From Streptomyces decoyicus (GTDB taxonomy: Bacteria > Actinomycetota > Actinomycetes > Streptomycetales > Streptomycetaceae), in the NCBI RefSeq assembly GCF_019880305.1, contig NZ_CP082301.1:186001-250000 (forward strand): 64,000 nucleotides of DNA, written 5' to 3'. Shown piece by piece: positions 16,345 through 24,775 of this stretch. The notes beneath the pieces were generated by a model, which saw only the letters and a list, made by a program, of their open reading frames with translations, searched no databases and was not told the DNA's origin. Position 1 is the first letter of the stretch. Each line of letters begins with the position of its first letter. The translations under genes were made by a program, and so were the position numbers.

Positions 16345-16944
16345 ATGACAGACGAAGAACCTCAAGACCCTGCCGATCACGTCGCCGCATGCCCCATCAC
16401 CCCGCGTCTGGTGGAGCAGATCGTCGGCCTGGCCGGACTGCCGTTGGGCGACTGGGCAGTCTCCGAGGCGGCGATGCGGCGTCTGGGCTGGTGCGAAGCC
16501 GGCGACGACTTGCCGTGGGAAGACACATTCGTCACCGCCGAGGGGCATCTCGCCCATCTCGGGGACGCCCTTGCCTTGTCATTCGCCCACTTCTACTGGG
16601 TGGACGGCGACGCCTGGGGCGAGGATTTGTGGGGCACGTTGCCGGGCTGGTCCAGTCAGGCAGACGCCGGACGTGAGGTCTTCGACGCGCACATCGATGC
16701 GGCTGTCGCCGCGTTCACCCAACGGCTCGGTCCACCGGAGCACGACGTCACGGCCGAAGGCGGCACCCTTGCCATGGGAGAGGGCGACTGGCGCCACGCA
16801 GCTTGGCGTTGCGGGGACAACCTGCTCGTCATCGGCCCACGCCATGAAGGACTCTCCTACTTCCAGTTCGAGGAGGCCGTCGTCTACATAGGCCCGATCG
16901 AGGCGGCCGCTCCGCTGCCTGCCCTCCACGACTTCGTCTCCTGA
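16345..16944 (+). CDS. Conserved-looking protein of unknown function (199 aa)
   Basis: This soluble acidic protein has no signal peptide or membrane segment. It opens 'MTDEEPQDPADHVAACPITP' and contains aromatic, charge-rich blocks 'GDALALSFAHFYWVDGDAWG' and 'GLSYFQFEEAVVYIGPIEAA'. The composition and strand-rich C-terminus resemble small actinobacterial proteins of unknown function; I cannot name a family. The ATG at 16345 lacks a Shine-Dalgarno sequence, but TATCGT at 16334-16339 fits a -10 element (TANNNT) placed for a leaderless transcript. An upstream frame to 16210 is open but shows unrelated sequence. It lies downstream of IS remnants. Confidence 0.65.
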   Translation: MTDEEPQDPADHVAACPITPRLVEQIVGLAGLPLGDWAVSEAAMRRLGWCEAGDDLPWEDTFVTAEGHLAHLGDALALSFAHFYWVDGDAWGEDLWGTLPGWSSQADAGREVFDAHIDAAVAAFTQRLGPPEHDVTAEGGTLAMGEGDWRHAAWRCGDNLLVIGPRHEGLSYFQFEEAVVYIGPIEAAAPLPALHDFVS

Positions 16945-17019
16945 CCACCATCCGGCGGCCGCCCCGGACTGCCGCGCTGCACAACCGGACCGCCGCCCTG
17001 CACCAAGTTGGTGACCGCA

Positions 17020-17180
17020 CCGCGGCGTGAGCGCGCGGACGCGATCCGCAAGGGCCGGCCGTGGAGCCTTGCGCTGGAGGACCGTGTACTGCTGGTGGCG
17101 GCGGCCTACTGACGCACGAACTCGACGATGTGACAGCTGACCCCCGCTGTCCGGCGTCTCGAAGTCCGCAACTGACCGCG
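17020..17180 (+). pseudogene. N-terminal remnant of a DDE transposase
   Basis: Across several frames the DNA reads 'RKGRPWSLALEDRVLLVAAA', then a stop in place of the usual Y-W, then 'RTN', and further on 'GVSKSATDR'-like and 'DHLGPM'. This matches the helix-turn-helix start of transposases that open G-R-P-W-S-L-x-L-E-D-R-V-L-L-V-A-A-Y-W-R-T-N. Several indels break it, and no catalytic domain follows. It is joined directly to an istB fragment, indicating nested IS insertions. Confidence 0.55.
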
Positions 17181-17220
17181 ATTTCGACCACCTTGGCCCC
17201 ATGCGGCCACCCCTACCCAT

Positions 17221-17690
17221 ACCCTCGCCGGCTGCGAATGGATCAAGAAGAGCCCGCCGCTCTGCCTGCGCGGCGACTCCGGCACTGGCAAGTCCGACAT
17301 GCTCATCGCCCGGGGCACCGAGGCGGCGATGAGGAGCTACCGCGTCCGCTACACACTCGCCACGAAACTGGTGAACGAGCTGGTCGAGGCCGCCGACGAG
17401 CGGCAACTGAACGAGACCATCCCCCGCTACGGCCGCGTCGGCCTGCTCTGCATCGGCGAACTCGGGCGCGTGGAACTCGACCGCCACGGCGCCGAATTCG
17501 TCGTCCCGGTCCTCACCGAACGCGAGGAGAAGAACAGCATCGCCATCGCCTCATACGAGTCGTTCGGCGGCTGGACGAAGACCTTCACCGTCCCCGGCTC
17601 TGCCCGGCCATCGTCGACCGGCCCACCTTCAACGGCACCATCATCGAGACCGGCACCGACTCCTACCGCCTCGCCTGCACCCGAGTCTGA
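17221..17690 (+). pseudogene. istB: Frameshifted istB-like IS21 transposition ATPase
   Basis: The frame from 17221 encodes an IstB/DnaC-type AAA+ ATPase lacking its N-terminus: 'LCLRGDSGTGKSDMLIARGT' (Walker A), 'VRYTLATKLVNELVEAADER', 'VGLLCIGELGRVELDRHGAE' (Walker B, where the usual C-I-D-E-L has become C-I-G-E-L, losing the metal-binding Asp) and 'LTEREEKNSIAIASYESFGG'. After 'WTKTFT' at about 17598 one base is missing and the family sequence continues in another frame: 'PRLCPAIVDRPTFNGTIIET'. Truncation, frameshift and the Walker B change all point to an inactive relic. No istA partner is present. Confidence 0.75.
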
Positions 17691-17726
17691 GCCGCAGCCG
17701 TAGCCGTAGCCGTAGCCGTAGCCGAG
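17691..17726. repeat. Hexanucleotide tandem repeat (gccgta)n
   Basis: Six consecutive 6-bp units starting in the first bases after the istB-remnant stop: gccgca, four copies of gccgta, then gccgag. It is a simple slippage-type repeat with no gene across it. Confidence 0.9.
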
Positions 17727-17948
17727 GCCAACTGGCGCCGTATCAGGCAACGTTCGCTCTGTGGGGCGTGACGCGCGTCGGTCGATGTCCGCAGTCGGAC
17801 GGTGTACTGGAGGGGCATGGCTGCCCGGCCCGCCATCGGCTCCGCCACCACGACGATGCGCTTCGGGCGTTGTGCTGTTGACTGCCGCGATCGGCGTGCC
17901 CGGAAAACGGTTCGACGGTTTTGCGGTGTCCTGACACAGTGGCGCACT

Positions 17949-18902
17949 ATGCCGAACTTCGAGCTTGTGACCGCCGCTGATGTGCAGCTCATGCAGGGTC
18001 TGGCGCAGCGTGTCACCGCCACCCGCCCGGACCTGGTGAACGGCGACGCGACGTTCGGCGAGCTGGCCTGGAACTGGGGGAAGGGGCACGCCGGCGACGG
18101 CGCGAGCTGGCCGCGTCAACTGTGGTTCTCCAGCGGGAACCTGGTGGCGTGGAGCTGGGCCTGTCTTCCGCACCAGGTGAGGCGGAGCGACGGGTCGGTG
18201 AAGGACGTCACCGGCGCCTATCTGGCGTATCAGGTCCATCCCGACCACGCCGGACTGGTTGACGAGGTGATCGACTGGTACGACGGCACGGCGGCGGACA
18301 TCGAGCGTACGGTGATGCCGAGCGCCGCCGATGAGTTCGCCCTGAAGCGGTGGGCGGCGCACGACTACGTGACCGACCCGGCCTCGCTCGGCGACGCCGG
18401 GACCTGGACCCAGCTCAACGAGCGGGACCTCACCGACGTGGAACAGCCGGTACTGCCGGACGGATTCCGGTTCCGCACCGCCGATGAGGCCGGGCCGAAG
18501 GCCGCGGTCCAGGCCCATCTGGACGCCTGGGCTCCGTCGACGTACACGGCGGAGGGCTACCAGGGCGTCCGGAAGACGGCGCCATATCGCGGCGACCTGC
18601 ACATCCTGGTGGAGGCGCCGGACGGAACGATGGCGTCCTCAACGATCATGTGGCTCGACGAAGCGAACAGGACTGCTGAGTTCGAGCCGGTAGGGACGCA
18701 TCCGGGCTACCGGCGTCGGGGGCTGGGAAGGGCGATGCTTCTGCACGGGATGCATCTGGCGCGGTCGGCCGGGGCCACTCATATGACGGTCGCGTGCCTG
18801 GGTGCGCCGGGGCATCCCCAGGCGCGCGGGCTGTACTACAGCGTCGGGTTCCGGCAGTTCACGCGGGACGTGCCACTCATCAAAACCAGGGCCGCGGGCT
18901 GA
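17949..18902 (+). CDS. GNAT-family N-acetyltransferase (two-domain)
   Basis: This 317-aa protein has its acetyl-CoA-binding core in the second half: 'TAEFEPVGTHPGYRRRGLGR' (the V-x-x-x-x-x-R-R-x-G-x-G loop) and 'ARGLYYSVGFRQFTR' (the L-Y-x-x-x-G-F motif). The N-terminal half resembles a degenerate GNAT fold ('ELAWNWGKGHAGDG', 'DEVIDWYDGTAADIERTVMP'), a layout found in mycothiol-synthase-like and other tandem GNAT enzymes. It transfers acetyl from acetyl-CoA to an unknown amine. The ATG at 17949 starts the conserved part; upstream in-frame codons look non-coding. No operon partner is evident; IS debris lies on both sides. Confidence 0.85.
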   Translation: MPNFELVTAADVQLMQGLAQRVTATRPDLVNGDATFGELAWNWGKGHAGDGASWPRQLWFSSGNLVAWSWACLPHQVRRSDGSVKDVTGAYLAYQVHPDHAGLVDEVIDWYDGTAADIERTVMPSAADEFALKRWAAHDYVTDPASLGDAGTWTQLNERDLTDVEQPVLPDGFRFRTADEAGPKAAVQAHLDAWAPSTYTAEGYQGVRKTAPYRGDLHILVEAPDGTMASSTIMWLDEANRTAEFEPVGTHPGYRRRGLGRAMLLHGMHLARSAGATHMTVACLGAPGHPQARGLYYSVGFRQFTRDVPLIKTRAAG

Positions 18903-18904
18903 GG

Positions 18905-19125
18905 ACTGGTCGTTCGGGCAGTCGCTGGTCGGCCACATCGGCTCGGGCGATGACCTGACGAAGGGGGCGCCCCCTGCTCGAGCGAAGCCGACGGCTTGGG
19001 GGAGGTGTCGTCGGCGTGTCGGTTTCGCCAGATGAGGTAGCGGCGGACCAGGCTGCCTTGCTCTGTGTGGCTGCGGTGGTCGGTGCTGTCCCGGGCGAAG
19101 TAGCGCAGCGCGGTGGACTGGACTC
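18905..19125 (-). pseudogene. C-terminal remnant of a transposase (IS630-like) with an inserted palindromic repeat
   Basis: The minus strand reads 'STALRYFARDSTDHRSHTEQ', then 'VRRYLIWRNRHADD', the end of an IS630-like transposase, and resumes in another frame as 'RQVIARADVA'. Between the two pieces lies agggggcgccccct (18962-18975) followed by aagccg-a-cggctt. This is a palindromic motif of the kind often scattered through Streptomyces intergenic DNA, apparently inserted into the old transposase gene. Confidence 0.45.
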
Positions 19126-19189
19126 GGGCAGCAGAGTCTCCTCGCGTACGCCGACCGATCCCGTCCGTCTCGGCGGCACAGCATTGCCG

Positions 19190-19750
19190 TCACTTCTCGT
19201 GAACATTCCCGCGCAGGTTGACGGCCAACTGCTGCTGAAACTCATCCACAACAGCTGTCGCTGAAGTAATGGAAGCCACACGATCGGCTTCAACATCGAA
19301 TCCGAGCACCGGATGACCGTCGTCGCCCTCGGGCTCCATCAGCACCGGCTTGCCCAGCCGCCGACCGATATCCCGCAGAAAACGGCAGAAGACGTCGAGC
19401 CGTTCCTGTCCCTGAAGCTCCCGCAGGTCCACATCGAAGTCGATCTCCTCCGCCGCATGGAAACGGAAGATCGCCAGTACCTCGGTAGAGGGCCAGACCC
19501 GCAGCTCAGGGAACTCGGCGTCGGCCGGGCGGGAGAGGACCGTCTCCGCCCTCGGCAACGGCAGCACCGTCTCGCCCTCGGAGTACTGGCACTTCCAGCC
19601 GCGCTCACCGACGAGATCGAGGAGTGCCTGCCAGTCCTCCACCGAGGCATCCGGGACATGCACGTCCGGCAGCGAACCCATCAGATCAGGATCGAAGAAG
19701 TACGCAACGTCATCCCACAGCAGATCAGACACCCCGCCATACTGAGGCAT
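19190..19750 (-). CDS. Protein of unknown function (186 aa)
   Basis: This acidic soluble protein opens 'MPQYGGVSDLLWDDVAYFFD' and contains 'DASVEDWQALLDLVGERGWK', 'SRPADAEFPELRVWPSTEVL', 'AEEIDFDVDLRELQGQERLD' and 'HPVLGFDVEADRVAS'. Codon use is typical of the genome and there are no transmembrane segments. The pattern of an immunity-like or SUKH-like small protein is possible, but I cannot assign a family. The ATG at 19750 has aggttg close upstream; longer in-frame starts give unrelated sequence. Confidence 0.65.
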   Translation of the reverse strand: MPQYGGVSDLLWDDVAYFFDPDLMGSLPDVHVPDASVEDWQALLDLVGERGWKCQYSEGETVLPLPRAETVLSRPADAEFPELRVWPSTEVLAIFRFHAAEEIDFDVDLRELQGQERLDVFCRFLRDIGRRLGKPVLMEPEGDDGHPVLGFDVEADRVASITSATAVVDEFQQQLAVNLRGNVHEK

Positions 19751-19899
19751 TTTCAACCTGGTTGGCGAGCGCGCAGCGCGGCTGACATTGCCCATCCCCG
19801 TACGCTCCCCCTCCGACGTGTTCCACGAGGTCAGGCGCCATTCCGAGGCCGGCGACCGATCGGTAACCTCGTGGATCCGTCGCGCTGTCGGGCACGAGC

Positions 19900-20451
19900 T
19901 CAGCCGGACGGCGTGACCGAGGTCCACACGCCGAACCACTGCTCGGCGTCGTACTCCTCGAACCGCTCCACCTCGGTGAACCCCAGCTTCGCCGCGAGGC
20001 GCATCGAGCGGTCGTTGGCGGTCTGGGTGCAGAGCACCACCGGCTCGCTGGGAAGCGCGCCGGTGAACCAGTCGAGTGCCGCTGCGCACGCCTCGGCGGC
20101 GTACCCGCATCATCCCCACGCCTCCGGCAGGAACATGTAGCCGAGCCCGGCCTCCCCGGCATCCGGATGGCAGTCCCCCGGACGCGCTGCCTCGCGCCGA
20201 TCGAGCGTGATCATGCCGATCATCGCTCCGTCGAGATCGACCACGAAGAGGCCAGGGCGCCGCCCGGGCACTTCAGGCACCGCGCGCTCGAGCTCATCAC
20301 GCGGTCTAGGGCCACCGATGTAGGTGCCCACCTCTGGCGTGGCGAACAGCTCGATGAACGCCGCACGGTCCCGGGCCTCGGGCTCACGGAGCACGAGCCG
20401 CGCTGTCCTGATCGGGGCAGGTGGCCAGGCGACGGGGCCGAGCTCAGTCAT
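19900..20451 (-). pseudogene. RimJ/RimL-type GNAT acetyltransferase interrupted by an in-frame TGA
   Basis: From the ATG at 20451 the frame reads 'MTELGPVAWPPAPIRTARLV', 'LREPEARDRAAFIELFATPE', 'VGTYIGGPRPRDELE' and 'LGYMFLPEAWG', then a TGA at 20110-20112. In the same frame it goes on 'CGYAAEACAAALDWFTGALP', 'NDRSMRLAAKLGFTEVERF' and 'YDAEQWFGVWTSVTPSG' to a normal stop at 19900. The break falls exactly in the acetyl-CoA loop (usual W-G-R-G-Y-A-A-E), where one extra codon replaces the conserved Arg. The enzyme is probably dead unless the stop is a sequencing error. Confidence 0.75.
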
Positions 20452-20670
20452 GGCGGCCAACCTATCGCACGCCCGCCGGGCAGGAGTTTTCTTCTTGGCC
20501 ATGCCCCGAGGTCAGCGGTGTGGTCGGCGGCCACCGCGTGGGACCGCCCGGCGGAAGGCTGAGCGTCGCCGGCGGAGGCCGGCAACGTGACACCGAGCGT
20601 GAGTGCGGCGGCGGCAGCGCCCGCAGGACCGGGGGCGGACAGCATGGGCGGACCTGCAATGGTGTGTGCC

Positions 20671-21282
20671 ATGGACTCTGAGCCGAGCACCGGTCCCGCC
20701 CGCCACTACGACCGGGGAGGATGGCTGGCTCAGTTCACCGGCCACATACTTGTGGTCTGTCCTCGATGCGGCGGCTGCGCTCTCGTCCTTCCCCGGCCAG
20801 GCCTCCCTGAGCGCAAATACGTCAATGAGTTGTTGTACCAGCCACGCCGCCTGGCCTGCCGAGGGTGTGGTGCCGTCACTGATTGGGAGCCGGAAGTTCG
20901 GGATGCCGGGCTGGCCGCAGCAGCTCCCGGTGGCACAGAGGATCCATTCTTCCGAAGGCCGCTGTGGCTGCAGACCCGCTGTGTCGGCCAGATCCTGTGG
21001 GCCTACAACGAGGAGCACGTCAACGAACTGTCGGCCTATGTCGGTGCCACCTTGCGCGAGCACGGGGCGAGTCCGAAGAGGGCGATGCTCACGCGGCTGC
21101 CACGGTGGATGAATAGGTCTGACAACCGCTCTGATGTCCTGGCCGGCCTGGAGAAGCTGCGCGTGCTGGCCCAGCGGTCAACTCCCGCCGATCGGTCCGA
21201 TGCCGCCCATGAACGTGGGGACCGCCCTCAGCCCTATCGTGCCCTGTACTTCCGGGGCGGTCCGTACGAGAGCACATCCTGA
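20671..21282 (+). CDS. Zinc-ribbon-containing protein of unknown function
   Basis: About 203 aa. Two cysteine knuckles, 'VVCPRCGGCALV' and 'RLACRGCGAVTDW', are about 40 residues apart and together form a likely zinc ribbon in the N-terminal third. The rest is helical and charged ('LWLQTRCVGQILWAYNEEHV', 'ATLREHGASPKRAMLTRLPR'). Similar proteins are frequent in Streptomyces without known function; they may bind nucleic acid. The start is uncertain: ATG at 20671 is used here, with in-frame ATGs at 20659 and 20644 also possible and no clear ribosome site for any. Confidence 0.65.
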   Translation: MDSEPSTGPARHYDRGGWLAQFTGHILVVCPRCGGCALVLPRPGLPERKYVNELLYQPRRLACRGCGAVTDWEPEVRDAGLAAAAPGGTEDPFFRRPLWLQTRCVGQILWAYNEEHVNELSAYVGATLREHGASPKRAMLTRLPRWMNRSDNRSDVLAGLEKLRVLAQRSTPADRSDAAHERGDRPQPYRALYFRGGPYESTS

Positions 21283-21488
21283 GGCACTGCTCGCGGCCCT
21301 CGATCGATAGGGATGGCGGGACGTGTCTCAGCCGAACTGCTCCGTCGTCTCCATCTCGAAGTGCCAGCCCGCCTGGGGTGGGCCGGTCCGCCTTGTTCCT
21401 GTGGGTGGATGGCATTGGGTACTTTTCCCCGGAGGGGTGAGTACGAGACCTGATGCGTTCCCCTTGCACTGCTGCTGGAGTGGGCAGC

Positions 21489-21791
21489 ATGGTCATTGAT
21501 GACGTCCAGTCCCCCATCCATGCCACCTGGTGGAAGGCGCCTTTGGTCGCGTCGCTTCCTGGTCTGCCCGCACTTGTGTGGGAGTACATGACGTTCCGGG
21601 CCGACGGCTATACCAGCGGGATCGAGAGGGCGATCGTGATCGCCATGGTGCTGCTTGCCGGGTCCTGGCTCCTCCCCCACCGCCGTTCCGTGCGCGGCCT
21701 GCGCATGGCTGCCGCGGGCACCGCGCTCGGCCTGGCGATGCTCCCCCTGCTCTACGCCATCCTGCTCGGGGCGGCCATGGCCTCGGGATGA
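21489..21791 (+). CDS. Small membrane protein (100 aa)
   Basis: The ATG at 21489 has ggagtg seven bases upstream. The product has about three hydrophobic helices ('WKAPLVASLPGLPALVWEYM', 'AIVIAMVLLAGSWLLP', 'TALGLAMLPLLYAILLGAA'). It has no recognisable family, and nothing in the surroundings suggests a role. It is flanked by non-coding stretches of about 200 bp. Confidence 0.55.
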   Translation: MVIDDVQSPIHATWWKAPLVASLPGLPALVWEYMTFRADGYTSGIERAIVIAMVLLAGSWLLPHRRSVRGLRMAAAGTALGLAMLPLLYAILLGAAMASG

Positions 21792-22018
21792 GCGAGCAGG
21801 TCCTCTTCATGGCGACGCCCTCGGGGATGTCTCCCCACTCGGTGATCGGTGGCCGCTGCAGCAGGCGATCACGGCGCGGTGCAGGTGGTCTCGGCGTCCC
21901 GGCCGGAGTGGGTCACCTCGTTCACGGGCCCGCAGCCTCGGCAGTCCTGCAAGTGGGTACGGGTGGTGGGCGGATACTTTCGATGCTTCTCGGTGCGCAG
22001 GGGTCGCCGCTCGTCGAT

Positions 22019-22861
22019 TCACCCGTCCGTGCTGATCTCGTCGAGCTTGCAGATCGCCGCAGTGGTTTCGACACCGTCGTCGTGCAGCAGGTGACGCATG
22101 CGGGTGATGTCGACGTAAGCGCCGTCGAGGGGACGCGGGGCCAGGCGCGAGAGCGCGGTGCAGTATTTGGCGATCGAGGTTTTGCCCGGGATGAATATCG
22201 ACAGTTCGTCCCGGGCCTCGAAAATCTGCACCTCGACGTCGCCGGGCAGCGCCGCCAGGGCTTCCTCGTCCGCCGTGATAGGAACCTTCACCAGCCAGCA
22301 CGGCCCCTCACCGGTGCGGGCCTGCCTCCTCTGCTCCGGGGTCTCGCCGGCCAGGGTGTGCCAAGCAGGCCCCGACACCACGGCTCCGCAGGACTCCACG
22401 GTCTTGACCATGTCCTGAACGGTGGCGGCGATGGCGGCATCGGCCTCGTACCACTCGTGCTGGTCGCGCCCAGCTGACGTGCCGGGCACCGGCTTCGACA
22501 CCACAGTCATCTCGGGTGCGTGGCGCCGGCGCACCTCCGGCCACGAGTTGAAGAACGTGCGCGCGTCCCGGATCGCCTCGTCCTGAGCCTGCCGCTGGCG
22601 CGCTACCTCTGCGCTGTGCTGCTGCAACAGGGCCGGGGTCGCGTCCGGCTCGTCGAGAGCACGCCGGACGAGCTTGACGCTCATCCCGGTCCCCCGCAGG
22701 ACGGTGATCAGCATGGCCTGTTCGACCTGCTCCAACAGGTACGAACGGTAGCCGGTCTGCTCATCGACGTGGGCCGGGACGAGCAGACCCTCGGAGTGGT
22801 AGTACCGCAGCGTCTGCGGCGTCAGATGGCACATTTCGCTGAATTCACTGATCGACAACAT
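22019..22861 (-). CDS. MerR-family regulator with GyrI-like effector domain
   Basis: This 280-aa protein has a MerR winged HTH at residues 1-70 ('MLSISEFSEMCHLTPQTLRY', 'YHSEGLLVPAHVDEQTGYRS', 'YLLEQVEQAMLITVLRGTGM'), a coiled-coil linker ('PALLQQHSAEVARQRQAQDE') and, from about residue 115, a GyrI/SOUL-like ligand-binding domain ('MTVVSKPVPG', 'WLVKVPITADEEALAALPGD', 'HLLHDDGVETTAAI'). This is the BmrR/multidrug-sensing architecture: binding of a hydrophobic or cationic drug twists promoter DNA to activate transcription. No obvious target gene is adjacent; the upstream 370 bp hold no gene, so it may act elsewhere or regulate itself. Confidence 0.88.
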   Translation of the reverse strand: MLSISEFSEMCHLTPQTLRYYHSEGLLVPAHVDEQTGYRSYLLEQVEQAMLITVLRGTGMSVKLVRRALDEPDATPALLQQHSAEVARQRQAQDEAIRDARTFFNSWPEVRRRHAPEMTVVSKPVPGTSAGRDQHEWYEADAAIAATVQDMVKTVESCGAVVSGPAWHTLAGETPEQRRQARTGEGPCWLVKVPITADEEALAALPGDVEVQIFEARDELSIFIPGKTSIAKYCTALSRLAPRPLDGAYVDITRMRHLLHDDGVETTAAICKLDEISTDG

Positions 22862-23228
22862 GACGCCATGTTTGCCCTTACAGCAACTGCAAGGTCAAGC
22901 GTCCGAGGCTGCGCGGCGCAGCGCACCCAGCCTGCGTGCAGTGCGGACACTGGCTCCGGACACGCGTGATCGTGAGCTCCGGCGCTCCATACCCGGCACA
23001 GGGTCCGCGGCCTGCCGGTCCTCGACGGGCACCGCCCGGTCGGATCGGTGGCGCTGGTCAATGTTGCCCGCGTCCTGCGCGGGCCCAGGTCGGCGGCCTC
23101 CTCGGCACCCTCTCCCCCGGCTGACGTCGGCATGCGCCGCCCGGGTGGCGACGCATGCCCACCAGACGTGGACTGGTATTGCCCCGGCAGAGCCGCCGGA
23201 AAGCTGACCGAAGAAAGGGTGAGCAGCC
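22862..23228. other. Intergenic region between MerR and a small basic protein
   Basis: Divergent promoters for both neighbours must lie here. I see no recognisable gene or strong inverted repeat. The gaaagggtg at the right end is the ribosome site of the gene at 23229. Confidence 0.4.
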
Positions 23229-23555
23229 GTGCCCGCAGGATCCAGTAAGAAACGTGAACGGCAGTACGAGCACATCAAGGAACAGGCCGAGGAGCGTGGC
23301 ACCTCGCAGAAGCGGGCCAAGGAGATCGCCGCCCGCACGGTGAACAAGGAACGCGCCCGCTCCGGCGAAGCCAAAACCGCAAGCAAGACCTCCATCCGCG
23401 ATCCGAAATCCGCACCCCAGCATGGCGGCGAACGCTCCCACCGCGGACCCGTCAGCCCGACCAGAGACCAGCTCTACGAAGAGGCCAGGAAGAAGAACAT
23501 CGAAGGCCGCTCCACCATGAACAAGGACCAACTGCGCCGGGCCGTCGGCCGCTGA
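23229..23555 (+). CDS. Small highly charged 'plasmid stabilisation'-type protein with Rho-N-like C-terminus
   Basis: This 108-aa, very basic and hydrophilic protein starts at GTG with gaaagggtgagc upstream. The N-terminal half is 'KKRERQYEHIKEQAEERGTS', 'KRAKEIAARTVNKERARSGE'. The C-terminal part, 'TRDQLYEEARKKNIEGRSTM', 'NKDQLRRAVGR', resembles a Rho termination factor N-terminal / SAP-like helix pair. Proteins of this shape are widely annotated as plasmid stabilisation proteins in actinobacteria without direct evidence, and are common on chromosomes. A nucleic-acid-binding role is plausible. No partner toxin or antitoxin is adjacent. Confidence 0.8.
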   Translation: MPAGSSKKRERQYEHIKEQAEERGTSQKRAKEIAARTVNKERARSGEAKTASKTSIRDPKSAPQHGGERSHRGPVSPTRDQLYEEARKKNIEGRSTMNKDQLRRAVGR

Positions 23556-24064
23556 ACCACTTGCCCGCCAGGCCCGCATGGAGAAACGAGTCGGGCGTGG
23601 CCTGTCGCTTCCCGCGGCAGGCCACGCCCGACGTCTGAGGTGCTGTGCAGTCGGCAGGCTCGGGCAAGGTCGCAGTTCCTACAGACGCCGGGGCACGCGG
23701 CCCCGGACGCCGGGCACGCGCACCCAGACGCCGGGGGCACGCGGCCCGGCCGGGTGTGTCGCGGAAGACCCGCTCGATCTCACCCTGGATGTGGTGTCTG
23801 TTGCGGAAGCCGTCGGAGACCTCCCTGAGTGGACGGTCAGCCGGCTGCCTGTTGCGAGGGCGAGCCGGTTGCTTGTGTGGCGGCCCAGGAGGCGAGTAGG
23901 CGCAGCCCTCCTTTGCCCGGTGGGGAGCCGGCGCAAGCGTCACCGTCGCGTTCTTCCGGCCCGCGGCAGCCGCGCTACCGCCGGGCCGTGCCGGGCCGTG
24001 CCGGGCCGTGCCGGGCCGTGCCGACTGTCCCCGCTTCCTCGGGATGTCCTGTGGCCGGCCTTGG
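23556..24064. other. Non-coding stretch rich in short GC repeats
   Basis: No gene is supported. Around 23690-23760 short units of the type cacgc-ggccc / acgccgggcac recur imperfectly, and a perfect decamer array lies at 23981-24020. Both neighbours end here (convergent genes). A minus-strand stretch near 23790-23860 looks weakly protein-like, but I cannot identify it. Confidence 0.4.
23981..24020. repeat. Decamer tandem repeat (ccgggccgtg) x4
   Basis: Four exact head-to-tail copies of ccgggccgtg, located just downstream of the HAD gene's stop. A period of 10 bp keeps one face of the DNA helix. No protein function is implied, because no gene crosses it. Confidence 0.95.
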
Positions 24065-24775
24065 TCAACCCGTCGCTCCCAGGGCCCGGGCCAGGCCGAT
24101 CACGTCGTCGGCGACGAGGTCGACCCCAGCGGGTGGGTCGACCCGCTCGGCGTCCGGCCCCCACTCCAGCGGGCGTGGGACATAGGCGGTGCGCAGCCCG
24201 GCCTCGGCGGCGGCTTCGAGGTCGTCGGGGTGGCAGGCCACCATGAGGAGCCGTCGCGGCTCCACCTCGAGCAGCTCTGCGGCCATGCGGTAGACACGGG
24301 GGTCGGGCTTGTAGGACCTGGCCAGCTCGGCCGACAGAATGCAGTCGAACCGCAGCCCTGCCTGTTTGGTGAGGCCTGCGAGCAGGCCGACACCTCCGTT
24401 GGACAGCGTCGCGGTGATCACACGGGTGTGGTGGAGCAGTTCCAGACCGGCTGCGGCGTCGGGCCAGGGGCGCAGACGGTGCCAGGCCTGCACGAGCGCG
24501 TCCCGTTCGGCCTCGCCGAGTTCGTCGAGGCCGTGCTCGGCCACGACGTCGTCGAGCATGAGCCGGTGCAGATCGTCCAGCGGCCGCCAAGGCAGCTCTC
24601 CGCCCAGGACCCGCTCCAGCACCGGGCGGTAGCGGCGTCTCCAGGCGTCGGTGACAGCGGGCCAGTCGGCATCCAGTCCGGCCCGGCCGCCGATATCGGC
24701 CAGCTCCCTGGTCACGCTGGAGCGCCAGTCGGTCATCGTCCCGAAAACATCGAATACAGCGGCATCAACGTCCAT
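24065..24775 (-). CDS. HAD-superfamily hydrolase, type II haloacid dehalogenase-like
   Basis: This 236-aa protein is the usual length for L-2-haloacid dehalogenases. Motif I is 'AVFDVFGTMTDW' with nucleophile Asp8. Motif II is 'VITATLSNGG' (Ser/Asn). Motif III is the Lys in 'SYKPDPRVYRMAA'. Motif IV is 'MVACHPDDLEAAAEAGL', where the typical V-A-x-H-x-x-D-x-x-G-A-x-x-A-G pattern is recognisable. A helical cap lies between motifs I and II. It hydrolyses halogen-carbon or phosphoester bonds in small molecules; whether it dehalogenates cannot be decided. The gene stands alone, with no operon partner. Confidence 0.88.
   Translation of the reverse strand: MDVDAAVFDVFGTMTDWRSSVTRELADIGGRAGLDADWPAVTDAWRRRYRPVLERVLGGELPWRPLDDLHRLMLDDVVAEHGLDELGEAERDALVQAWHRLRPWPDAAAGLELLHHTRVITATLSNGGVGLLAGLTKQAGLRFDCILSAELARSYKPDPRVYRMAAELLEVEPRRLLMVACHPDDLEAAAEAGLRTAYVPRPLEWGPDAERVDPPAGVDLVADDVIGLARALGATG

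Noticed and set aside
20110..20112. TGA as a selenocysteine codon in the GNAT gene
   Set aside because: GNAT enzymes have no known selenoprotein form, the residue position is not catalytic Cys, and no SECIS-like hairpin follows.
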